From Rothia mucilaginosa ATCC 25296 (GTDB lineage Bacteria > Actinomycetota > Actinomycetes > Actinomycetales > Micrococcaceae), in the NCBI RefSeq assembly GCF_000175615.1, contig NZ_ACVO01000003.1, positions 1 through 64,000 of the forward strand: a DNA stretch of 64,000 nucleotides. The letters run 5' to 3'. The notes beneath the pieces were generated by a model. The model worked only from the letters and a program-made list of their open reading frames with translations, was not told the origin of the DNA and did no database searches. The translations under genes were made by a program, and so were the position numbers. Below are positions 9,938-17,239 of the stretch, piece by piece (within the stretch, counting starts at the first letter, position 1; each line of letters opens with the position of its first letter).

Positions 9938-10026
9938 GTCTCGCAAAAAGCCGTCTCGCAAAAAACCGCTGTGCTCTCGAGTAACAGCTTTTTCGAGCAA
10001 CAGTTTTCGTGAGCAACAGTTTTCTC
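9938..10026. repeat. Short tandem repeats in the rib leader
   Basis: Two 15-nt units (9938-9952, 9953-9967; GTCTCGCAAAAA-type) are followed by three 16-nt units (9979-9994, 9995-10010, 10011-10026; GAGCAACAGTTTTC-type). They lengthen the transcript between aptamer and ribM; no function is evident. Confidence 0.65.
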
Positions 10027-10106
10027 AAGCAATCGCGTCAGTGCACCCTGCATGCTATCCCGGTTTTCGGGAGGCTCGGCAGAGTGCGCTCCTGCCTTTT
10101 TCTGCT

Positions 10107-10299
10107 CGTGCTACCTTCCATCCAGACTGTACTGTCGGCACCGGATTTTCACCGGTTCGGCCTCTCTTGCGGGCGGGCTTCTCTAGCGGAGTCTTGGCGT
10201 CCTGTGCGGATGCGAAGATTCGTACGATTTTTACCTGCTTGCGAGAGCGGTTCGCGGGCTGTGACCGCCGGTTCGGAATTTCACCGACCCCGGAGCACG
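10107..10299 (-). ncRNA. FMN riboswitch aptamer (RFN element)
   Basis: The minus strand reads the RFN signature: CTCCGGGGTCGGTGAAATTC, CCGAACCGGCGGT, then AACCGGTGAAAATCCGGTGC and CAGTACAGTCTGGATGG. P1 closes through CGTGCT/AGCACG (10294-10299 with 10107-10112). FMN binding is expected to repress the downstream ribM-ribD-ribEB-ribA-ribH operon. The variable arm between the two conserved halves is unusually long. The aptamer ends about 400 nt before the first start codon. Confidence 0.93.
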
Positions 10300-10311
10300 A
10301 TGTTGATACTG

Positions 10312-10341
10312 ATTATGCCACAGCGCACGCCGGGGGTTTAA
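10312..10341 (-). promoter_or_regulatory. Promoter of the rib operon
   Basis: On the minus strand TTAAAC and CATAAT are separated by 18 nt, placing the start site about 5 nt before the FMN aptamer. Confidence 0.55.
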
Positions 10342-11123
10342 TTTGTTTTCTATGGGATAACTTCCATGACAAGATGACGTTTTATGACTGTACTCTCAGT
10401 GCGTCTTCAAGACCCTCTCAACAAGCCTCGCGGCAGCCACTTGCGGGACCGTTTTGGAACCCGATTCTTCAATTTTCGGGAATGATTTATCACGGTTTCA
10501 TAACGGTGGAGAGCGCCAAACAGACCAAAGAGTTATGAGGGCCTCCAGGGGGCTACTCAGAGCACATTGAACACCCGTCAATACCTTTATGACAAGGAAT
10601 TATAACAATAAGGTTAAATTATTGGTTTAAGGTTTACTCCAGGGGTGATTTAAGGTTATTCTTATCTACAGGAGCTCCCATCACCGATAAACCGGTTCCG
10701 TTGAGAGCAACATGATTCGGACCATCCGAGCACTCACATCAAACCCTTAAGCTTCTGCCATTTGAAGCTGGAAAACTGGCCCACGGACTGCATTCCTAAG
10801 GATGGTTTTCACGCAACATCTGCGCGTACTGGATTGCGCAGTATTGCGGCACACGATGTTGATGTGCTTCACCATCGGGAGGCAACCACACCGAATTGTT
10901 TTCTCAACGGAACCGGCGTGGGAGCTCTTCCGAATAAACTTCCGGAAGATCGCATGGCGTGCGCCTTTGTATACCTGTACGAGGGGGCGTTGTGCGTGTC
11001 AAACGGTCATAAGCTCCCGTTCTTCTGTCGTCGCCTACCGTGGTGCGCGATGGAGGTTACGGGAACCTTGCGGGATGGTTGATCCCGCGCGCTCTGCATT
11101 GTCTTGTGGAGTGTGGTGTGTTT
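10342..11123. other. Gene-poor stretch ahead of a strong plus-strand terminator
   Basis: About 780 nt without a gene I can support. Open frames at 10762-11082 and 10802-11170 overlap in different frames and lack a convincing ribosome-binding site or recognisable domain. The AT-rich part at 10590-10660 could hold a promoter. The perfect terminator just downstream implies a plus-strand transcript, either a noncoding RNA or a decayed gene. Confidence 0.4.
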
Positions 11124-11162
11124 GGGTGGCGTATTCGCAGTGCCGGAGCGAATACGCCACCC
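11124..11162 (+). terminator. Perfect 15-bp intrinsic terminator
   Basis: The stem 11124-11138 pairs exactly with 11148-11162, with a 9-nt loop and a GTTTTTA tail on the plus strand. Confidence 0.8.
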
Positions 11163-11303
11163 GTTTTTAACGTCTAAACCCTGCCCACCCCAAACTCGGG
11201 CAAGCTGCGCACGAAACTCAGCCCCAGACCAGCCCTACTCAATCCAAATTTTGGCGAGCTGACCGAATACCCTAACCCCGTACCAAGCATCTATATCTCC
11301 TCC

Positions 11304-11482
11304 CCCGAGGGATAGGCGACCTAGAGGGCGTACCGGACACGCGAAGCGGGGGCTCCGTCCTCGAAGCGCCCCCAGGCGCTGAAGAGGGGGCACTCCCCCG
11401 CGAGCGTTGTCTGATACGCCATCTCAAACAACTAACCCCCGGAAACCTTACTCCCCCGCGAGCGGCGTCCGGTATGCCGCTC
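11304..11482. repeat. Palindromic intergenic repeat, copy 2
   Basis: Same orientation and order as 1865-2057: CCCGAGGGATAGGCGACC, GGCGTACCGGACACGCG, a central GC-rich part, CTCCCCCGCGAGCG, then a second right arm ending in TATGCCGC. Differences are scattered substitutions and small indels, so the copies are old. It lies downstream of fabF, beyond its terminator. Confidence 0.75.
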
Positions 11483-11507
11483 TCTCGTAAACGCATTCAG
11501 AAAACGT

Positions 11508-11546
11508 AACGCTCCCCCAGCTACACGCGGTAGTTGAGGGAGCGTT
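11508..11546 (-). terminator. Terminator downstream of fabF
   Basis: AACGCTCCC (11508-11516) pairs with GGGAGCGTT (11538-11546), with further pairing inside. It ends 32 nt after the fabF stop and is followed by ACGTTTTCT on the minus strand. Confidence 0.65.
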
Positions 11547-11577
11547 ATATCTATATAAGGCTAGAAGCCCTGAGGGA

Positions 11578-12849
11578 TTAGTCCTCTACGGAACGGAATG
11601 CTACAACCGCGTTGTGGCCGCCGAAACCGAAGGAGTTCGACAGCGCCACAATCTCACCGGCGGGCAGCTCGCGTGCCTCGGTCACCACATCCAGGTCAAT
11701 CTGGGGGTCCTTGTTGTCCAGGTTGATGGTGCAGGGTGCGGTGCGGTGGTGCAGTGCCAGTACGGTGAGTACGGCTTCGAGTGCGCCCGCGCCGCCGAGC
11801 AGGTGGCCGGTCATGGACTTGGTTGCGGAGACAGCAATGTTCTTGGTGTGCTCGCCGAAGGTTTCGTGCATTGCGGTTGCTTCGGGCAGGTCACCGGCGG
11901 GGGTGCTGGTGGCGTGCGCATTGATGTGCACGACGGTCTTCGGGTCGATGTTGCCGTCTTCGAGGGCTTCGCGCAGTGCGCGGGTTGCGCCGAGTGCTGC
12001 GGGGTCCGGTGCGGTGATGTGGTAGGAGTCGGCGGATACGCCGGTGCCTGCCAGTTCCGCGTAGACGCGTGCGCCGCGTGCCTTGGCGTGCTCTTCGGAT
12101 TCGAGGATGAGTGCTGCTGCGCCTTCACCCATGACGAAGCCGTCGCGGTCGACGTCGTAGGGGCGGGATGCCTTTTCGGGTTCGTCGTTGCGGGAGGAGA
12201 GTGCCTGCATCTTGGCGAATGCTGCCATGGGAAGCGGGTGGATTGCTGCTTCGGCGCCGCCGACGATGACGACGTCTGCCTTGCCGCTGCGGATCATTTC
12301 AGCACCGAGCTGCATGGCTTCGGTGGAGGATGCGCATGCGGAGACGACGGTCTGTGCTGCGGCGCGTGCCTTGAGGTTCATGGAGACGGCTGCTGCGTTG
12401 CCGTTGGGCATGAGCATGGGAACGGTCATGGGGAGGACGCGGCGGGGGCCCTTTTCGCGGAGGGTGTCCCATGCGTCGAGGAGGGTCCACACGCCGCCGA
12501 TACCGGTGCCGAAAGCTACGCCGGTGCGCTCGGGGTCGACTTCTTCTGCGGATTCGGCGTCGGGGCCGGAGAATCCTGCGTCTTCCCATGCTTCGCGTGC
12601 GGCGATGAGGGCGAGCTGGCCCGAGGGATCCAGGCGCTTTGCTTCTACCTTGGTGAGGCGGCCGGATTCGAGGGCGGGCACGGCGAGCTGGCCTGCAATG
12701 TATACGGGCAGGTCGTATTCCTTGACCCAGGGGTGGTCGAGGGTGGATACACCAGATACGCCCTTGGTTGCGTTTTCCCAGGTGGTGGGGACGTCGCCGC
12801 CAATGGGGGTGGTCGCGCCGAGGCCGGTCACCAGCACTTTTCGAGACAT
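11578..12849 (-). CDS. fabF: 3-oxoacyl-ACP synthase II
   Basis: The elongating condensing enzyme of type II fatty-acid synthesis (423 aa, normal length) joins malonyl-ACP to acyl-ACP in the cytoplasm. The catalytic residues are visible: nucleophile C172 in SACASS, H312 in NAHATST, K344 and H349 in SATKSMTGHLLGGAG. The C-terminus has NSFGFGGHNA. ATG 12847-12849 starts MSRKVLVTGLG; the open frame upstream is not conserved. It is the last gene of fabD-fabH-acpP-fabF, separated from acpP by about 220 nt that contain a strong hairpin. Confidence 0.96.
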   Translation of the reverse strand: MSRKVLVTGLGATTPIGGDVPTTWENATKGVSGVSTLDHPWVKEYDLPVYIAGQLAVPALESGRLTKVEAKRLDPSGQLALIAAREAWEDAGFSGPDAESAEEVDPERTGVAFGTGIGGVWTLLDAWDTLREKGPRRVLPMTVPMLMPNGNAAAVSMNLKARAAAQTVVSACASSTEAMQLGAEMIRSGKADVVIVGGAEAAIHPLPMAAFAKMQALSSRNDEPEKASRPYDVDRDGFVMGEGAAALILESEEHAKARGARVYAELAGTGVSADSYHITAPDPAALGATRALREALEDGNIDPKTVVHINAHATSTPAGDLPEATAMHETFGEHTKNIAVSATKSMTGHLLGGAGALEAVLTVLALHHRTAPCTINLDNKDPQIDLDVVTEARELPAGEIVALSNSFGFGGHNAVVAFRSVED

Positions 12850-13020
12850 TGTGGCACTTTCTCTTCGGTGGTCGATTTGGTGGTTTATCCGGTGGTGTGT
12901 GGATAAAAACCTGTTGGGCCCGGGGTTTACAGTGGGCGTTTTCACGCCGTGGAGAGTGCAGTCATTGCACCCTGTGTGTTCCCGCGGGTGTGTTGGATTG
13001 AAAGCTGAGTGAATAGCGAT

Positions 13021-13050
13021 GCGGCGCGGGCCGGTGAGAGCCCGCGCCGC
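13021..13050 (-). other. Hairpin between acpP and fabF
   Basis: A perfect 11-bp GC stem (13021-13031 with 13040-13050) with an 8-nt loop and no T-run. It lies 19 nt after the acpP stop. It may be a partial terminator or an mRNA-stabilising structure that raises acpP output relative to fabF. Confidence 0.55.
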
Positions 13051-13068
13051 CTCGTTATTGGTTATAGC

Positions 13069-13311
13069 TTAGGCAGCGTTCGCGATGAACTCGACTGCGT
13101 CGCCAACGGTCTTGAGGTTCTTGACCTCTTCGTCCGGGATGGTCACCTCGAACTTCTCCTCAGCGTTCACGACGATGGTCATCATCGAGATGGAGTCGAT
13201 GTCCAGGTCCTCGGTGAAGGACTTGTCCAGCTGAACGTCCTCAACCTCAACGCCGGTCTCTTCGTTAACGATCTCTGCCAGACCTGCGAGGATCTCTTCC
13301 TTGTTAGCCAT
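13069..13311 (-). CDS. acpP: Acyl carrier protein
   Basis: An 80-residue acidic carrier protein. The phosphopantetheine arm attaches at S40 in LDIDSISMM; isoleucine follows the serine instead of the more usual leucine, which is seen in other actinobacteria. ATG 13309-13311 is preceded by AGGAGCCCCTGA. It carries growing acyl chains between FabH, FabF and the reductases, and sits between fabH and fabF as usual in this phylum. Confidence 0.96.
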   Translation of the reverse strand: MANKEEILAGLAEIVNEETGVEVEDVQLDKSFTEDLDIDSISMMTIVVNAEEKFEVTIPDEEVKNLKTVGDAVEFIANAA

Positions 13312-13515
13312 TCAGGGGCTCCTTTGTTTTTTCGATGGTCATCGCACCCGCCGGGTGGGGGTACGCGTGCATTACCGAGTTTATCGTGTCTGCGTGGTGT
13401 ACGCATGCGTCAACTCGGAGTTTGTGGGGATGCTTTCCCGCTTTCTTTTCTTTCTCGCGCACCGGCGCTGTGCCGGTCGTGAGGGGCGGGGAGCATCGGG
13501 CTCTGGTGGTTTTCC

Positions 13516-14541
13516 TTAGGGAAGGACGACTACCTGAGCTGCGAATGCCAGGCCGGCACCGAAACCAATCTGCAGGGCGAGCTTGCCGGAGAGTTCCGGG
13601 TTCTCCTTGAGCAGGCGGTGCGCGGCGAGGGGGACCGATGCGGCGGAGGTGTTACCGGCATCGACGATGTCGCGTGCCACTGCCACCGTGTCGGGAAGTT
13701 TGAGGGTCTTGACCATCTGGTCAATGATGCGGGCGTTTGCCTGGTGCGGAATGAGCGCGCCGAGCTCGTCGGGGGTAATGCCGGCGGTTTCGAGTGCCTG
13801 CTTGGCGACCTTCGCCATTTCCCATACTGCCCAGCGGAAGACGGAGGGGCCGTCCTGACGCAGGGTGGGCCAAATCTTTTCGCCTTCTTCGACGGGGTTT
13901 GCGACGAAGTCGCGGTTGCGGATGTCCAGCAGGGAGTGGGTCATGCCGACGGTGCCCCAGCGGGAGCCGTCCGAACCCCATACGGTCGGGGCAATGCCGG
14001 GTTCGTCGGATACGCCTACGACTGCTGCGCCTGCGCCGTCGCCGAGCAGGAAGGAGATGGTGCGTTCGGTGTTGTCGATGAAGTCGGAGAGCTTCTCAAC
14101 GCCGATGACCAGCACGTGCTTTGCGGTACCCGCGCGGACGAGGGCGTCTGCCTGGGCGATACCGTAGCAGAAACCTGCACACGCTGCGGAGATGTCATAT
14201 GCGGGGCACTTGGAGCCGATTGCGTCGGCGACCAAGGTTGCCAGGGAGGGGGTTGCGTAGGGGTGCGAAATGGTCGAAATGATGACCGCCTCAATGTCCT
14301 CACCGGCTACACCGGACGCTTCGAGAGCATCCTTGGCGGCACCGATGGCAAGGTCTGCTACCGACTGGTTTTCGCTGGCGCGGTGGCGGGTTGCGATACC
14401 GGTGCGCTGCTTGATCCACTCGTCGGAGGAGTCGATTGCCTCAATGATGTCGTCGTTGGGGACGATGACCTCGCCGCGGGCTGCGCCGTAACCGAGGATG
14501 CGGGAGTAGCGGTTGATTTCGTACTGCTTGAGGGTAGTCAC
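13516..14541 (-). CDS. fabH: 3-oxoacyl-ACP synthase III
   Basis: The initiating condensing enzyme (341 aa) joins an acyl-CoA primer to malonyl-ACP. The Cys-His-Asn triad is C121 (ISAACAGFCYG), H266 (LIPHQANAR) and N297 (DAGNTSAASV). The start is GTG 14539-14541, because AAGGATTGAATAC precedes it. The ATG ten codons upstream has no ribosome-binding site and would add an unconserved peptide. It follows fabD by 116 nt and precedes acpP. Confidence 0.94.
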   Translation of the reverse strand: MTTLKQYEINRYSRILGYGAARGEVIVPNDDIIEAIDSSDEWIKQRTGIATRHRASENQSVADLAIGAAKDALEASGVAGEDIEAVIISTISHPYATPSLATLVADAIGSKCPAYDISAACAGFCYGIAQADALVRAGTAKHVLVIGVEKLSDFIDNTERTISFLLGDGAGAAVVGVSDEPGIAPTVWGSDGSRWGTVGMTHSLLDIRNRDFVANPVEEGEKIWPTLRQDGPSVFRWAVWEMAKVAKQALETAGITPDELGALIPHQANARIIDQMVKTLKLPDTVAVARDIVDAGNTSAASVPLAAHRLLKENPELSGKLALQIGFGAGLAFAAQVVVLP

Positions 14542-14657
14542 GTATTCAATCCTTAGTGCTGATGCTCGCAAGACACTGTGTGCCTCGCAGGTCTAAAGTG
14601 CATGTCTAGTATGAAGGGTTCCCAGTGCGGGGAGGGCGGGGTGCTCTCCCCCGGTGT

Positions 14658-15557
14658 TTAGCCCTTCAGCGAGGCGAGGTCCTCGGGAGTGTTGATGGAG
14701 GTGCCGGGCACGCCGCGCATCGCGCGCTTTGCCAGGCCGACCAGAGTGCCTGCGGGGGCGACCTCGATAATGCCGGCGACCTCACGCTCGAGCAGGGTTG
14801 CCATGCACAGATCCCAGCGGACGGGGCTGGTGACCTGGGAGACGAGGGTCTTGACGAACTCTTCACCGGATGCCACGGCGGAACCGTCGCGGTTGGTCAG
14901 CAGTGCGGAGGTCGGGTCGGAGACCTGCAGGGATGCGGCGAACTCTTCCAGGGCGGGCACGGCGGGTGCCATTGCCTCGGTGTGGAATGCGCCAGCGACC
15001 TTCAGGGGGATGACGCGAGCGCGTGCGGGCGGGTTCGCGGCGAATGCCTCGATGGCGGGGATGGGGCCTGCGGCTACGATCTGGCCGCCGCCGTTGGAGT
15101 TTGCTGCGACGAGGCCTGCTGCGTCGATGGCTTCGCGGACGTTTTCCTCAACGCCGCCGAGTACTGCAGCCATGCCGGTCGGGGAGGCGGCTGCCGCCTC
15201 CGCCATGCCGTTGGCGCGCACGCGCACGAAACGCATTGCGTCTTCGTCACTGAGTACGCCCGCGAGGGCTGCTGCGGTGATTTCGCCGACGGAGTGGCCC
15301 GCGAAGATAAGTTCTTCACCGTCGAGTTCGCGCAGTGCGAGGCGGCCGGTGACGATGCCTGCAGCCACGATGAGGGGCTGGGCGATTGCGGTGTCCTTGA
15401 TGGTTTCTTCTTCGGCTTCGGTGCCGTAGTGAATCAGGTCGATGCCCGCCGCTTCGGAGAGTCGTTCCAGGTGCTCACGCACACCTTCAATCTCGAGCCA
15501 GGGGCTCAGGAAGCCCTTCTTCTGGGAGCCCTGTCCGGGGCAAACGAGTGCGCGCAT
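14658..15557 (-). CDS. fabD: Malonyl-CoA:ACP transacylase
   Basis: Loads malonyl groups onto ACP (299 aa). It has the oxyanion motif CPGQGSQ at the N-terminus, nucleophile S89 in AGHSVGE and catalytic H192 in AFHTEAM. ATG 15555-15557 follows AGAAAGGTCGCACCGC. It is the first gene of the fatty-acid cluster; the promoter must lie in the roughly 350-nt region upstream. Confidence 0.95.
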   Translation of the reverse strand: MRALVCPGQGSQKKGFLSPWLEIEGVREHLERLSEAAGIDLIHYGTEAEEETIKDTAIAQPLIVAAGIVTGRLALRELDGEELIFAGHSVGEITAAALAGVLSDEDAMRFVRVRANGMAEAAAASPTGMAAVLGGVEENVREAIDAAGLVAANSNGGGQIVAAGPIPAIEAFAANPPARARVIPLKVAGAFHTEAMAPAVPALEEFAASLQVSDPTSALLTNRDGSAVASGEEFVKTLVSQVTSPVRWDLCMATLLEREVAGIIEVAPAGTLVGLAKRAMRGVPGTSINTPEDLASLKG

Positions 15558-15883
15558 GCGGTGCGACCTTTCTGGTTTTTAGTACTCGTACGCGGCGCCT
15601 CCGTAGAGACGGAGACCACGGTTAGTCTGTTACCTATGCTACCTTGTTCAGCCGCCCTGTATAAACATCACTGTGCAGAAACTTTGGGCTGCGCTGGGAG
15701 CTTAGACAGAGGTTGAACAGTGTATAGCTTAGAACGATTTCCCCCATTCGTACAGTTCAGCCGCACAAGGTTCAAATAGAGAGACATTAAACGGCGGCGC
15801 TCAGCGCACTATTCAAAGCACAGTCCAACCAGCCCCGCACGGCCCAACACGCTCCCCCGCACCGATGTACGACCTTAAGCACA
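15558..15883. other. Intergenic region upstream of fabD
   Basis: No gene is visible. On the minus strand a possible promoter pairs TTATAC with TAGCAT at 17-nt spacing, roughly 15640-15670. The rest is featureless up to the repeats after xerC. Confidence 0.35.
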
Positions 15884-15916
15884 CGAACACCCTATGCCCC
15901 CGAACGCCCTATGCCC
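15884..15916. repeat. Tandem units at the xerC stop
   Basis: CGAACACCCTATGCCC (15884-15899) and CGAACGCCCTATGCCC (15901-15916) differ by one base. The second contains the xerC stop; the first supplies another TAG 17 nt downstream on the coding strand. Confidence 0.75.
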
Positions 15917-16985
15917 GCGGATGCGCCCGCGCGTACGTCTCCGCCAGACGCTTCATCGACACGTGCGTGTAAATCTGCGTGGTCGCCAACGACGAATGTC
16001 CCAACAGCTCCTGCACCGAACGAATATCGGCGCCACCATCCACCAGGTGAGTCGCCGCCGAATGACGCAAAACGTGCGCACCCGACGCCTGAGTATTCTC
16101 CACCGTGCGCAGCAGGCGGGTCAGGTCCTCACGAATCTGACGGGCATTCGCACGCCCGCCCCGAGGGCCAATAAACAGCGCCGTCACACCCTGCGCGCCC
16201 TCCGGGATCCACTGCGGACGACCATAGGACACCCAACGATTCAACGCCTTAAGCGCCGGGGTACCCAGCGGCACCACGCGCTCCTTATTGCCCTTACCCA
16301 GCACGCGTACCGTCTTATTCGCCCGGTCCACACTCTGCAAATCCAGGCCGGTCAGCTCAGAAATACGCATGCCCGAGGCGTACAGAACCTCAACCACAGC
16401 TTCCAGACGTAGCAGGCGCGCATCACGAGGATCCTGCGCCCGGCGCTCCTGCAGAGTAGTCAGCAGCTGGTTCATCTGCTCACGGCTCAGCACCGGCGGC
16501 AGGTGATTCTCCCGCTTGGGGGTGCGCATACCGCGGGTCGGGTTGGCGTGCACCAGCTCCTCCTCCTGAGCCCAGGTGAAGAACGTGCGCAGGGTCGAAC
16601 CACGGCGCGCCACCGTAGAACGAGCCGCCTGCCGCAGATGCAACGAACCCAACCACTCACGAATCGGGGACGCATCAATGCTGTCCAGATGGCGCACGCC
16701 GCGGCGCGCCATGTAGCCGAAGAAGCCCTCCAAATCGGAGATATACGAGCGGATCGTCTCTTCGGAACGGTGCTTCTCGTAGCGCAGAAAACGCTCAAAA
16801 CGGTCCAGGACGGGGCGGAACACCTCGCCGGAAACGCCCAGTGCCGATTCGGGCAGAGCAGAGCTCTCTACTTGCTCCGGCGCAAGCGTGCGGGTGTAGG
16901 TCACCGGCAGGGTCGTGGAGGGAGCCTCGTCCCGGTATTCTTCCCGGCTTTCAGCTGGGTTTTCGTGCTGGCGGGCGGGGGTCAT
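15909..16985 (-). CDS. xerC: Tyrosine recombinase XerC
   Basis: A site-specific recombinase (358 aa) that resolves chromosome dimers at dif together with XerD. The core-binding domain begins near residue 53. The catalytic set R207 (ASGMRISEL), K231 (GKGNKERVVPL), H304/R307 (HVLRHSAATHL), H330 (LGHSS) and Y339 (TQIYTH) is complete. ATG 16983-16985 has an excellent GAAAGGAGGGACGC site. About 50 N-terminal residues are extra. Its place downstream of dprA, among housekeeping genes, supports XerC rather than a phage integrase. Confidence 0.92.
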   Translation of the reverse strand: MTPARQHENPAESREEYRDEAPSTTLPVTYTRTLAPEQVESSALPESALGVSGEVFRPVLDRFERFLRYEKHRSEETIRSYISDLEGFFGYMARRGVRHLDSIDASPIREWLGSLHLRQAARSTVARRGSTLRTFFTWAQEEELVHANPTRGMRTPKRENHLPPVLSREQMNQLLTTLQERRAQDPRDARLLRLEAVVEVLYASGMRISELTGLDLQSVDRANKTVRVLGKGNKERVVPLGTPALKALNRWVSYGRPQWIPEGAQGVTALFIGPRGGRANARQIREDLTRLLRTVENTQASGAHVLRHSAATHLVDGGADIRSVQELLGHSSLATTQIYTHVSMKRLAETYARAHPRA

Positions 16986-17051
16986 GCGTCCCTCCTTTCG
17001 GGTTTCGGTCTTTCGACATTCTCTCCGCGCGTCTGTCGATAATGCGGCGGC

Positions 17052-17090
17052 GGGGGTAGGCTCCGCACCAGTACGCGCAAGCCTACCCCC
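17052..17090. other. Hairpin between dprA and xerC
   Basis: A perfect 11-bp stem GGGGGTAGGCT/AGCCTACCCCC (17052-17062 with 17080-17090) without a T-run. A second 8-bp hairpin, GTAGAGAG/CTCTCTAC, lies at 17095-17118. Confidence 0.55.
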
Positions 17091-17181
17091 AATTGTAGAG
17101 AGGTTCCACGCTCTCTACGTGCTGCCCTGTCATGACCGGCCGCCCCGTCATGACCCACCGCCGCAACCCGCTACTGCCTGG

Positions 17182-17232
17182 GTGTTCACTACGGGCGTTC
17201 AGCCAGGGTTTTCAGCGGGAGTGTTCAACGGG
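17182..17232. repeat. Degenerate 11-15 nt repeats after the dprA stop
   Basis: Four units of the type GTGTTCA(N)n follow the dprA stop; read on the coding strand each contains TGA. Confidence 0.5.
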
Positions 17233-17239
17233 GGATCTT

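Noticed and set aside
10762..11170. Two overlapping plus-strand open frames (106 and 122 codons)
   Set aside because: Different frames over the same bases, no recognised domain, weak starts; kept only as an unassigned region.
11614..12906. Plus-strand open frame of 430 codons opposite fabF
   Set aside because: Antisense to a gene with complete catalytic residues; low-complexity Gly/Cys content.
15909..16985. XerC-type gene as a phage or island integrase
   Set aside because: Flanked by housekeeping genes, no attachment repeats, and located downstream of dprA as usual for chromosomal xerC.
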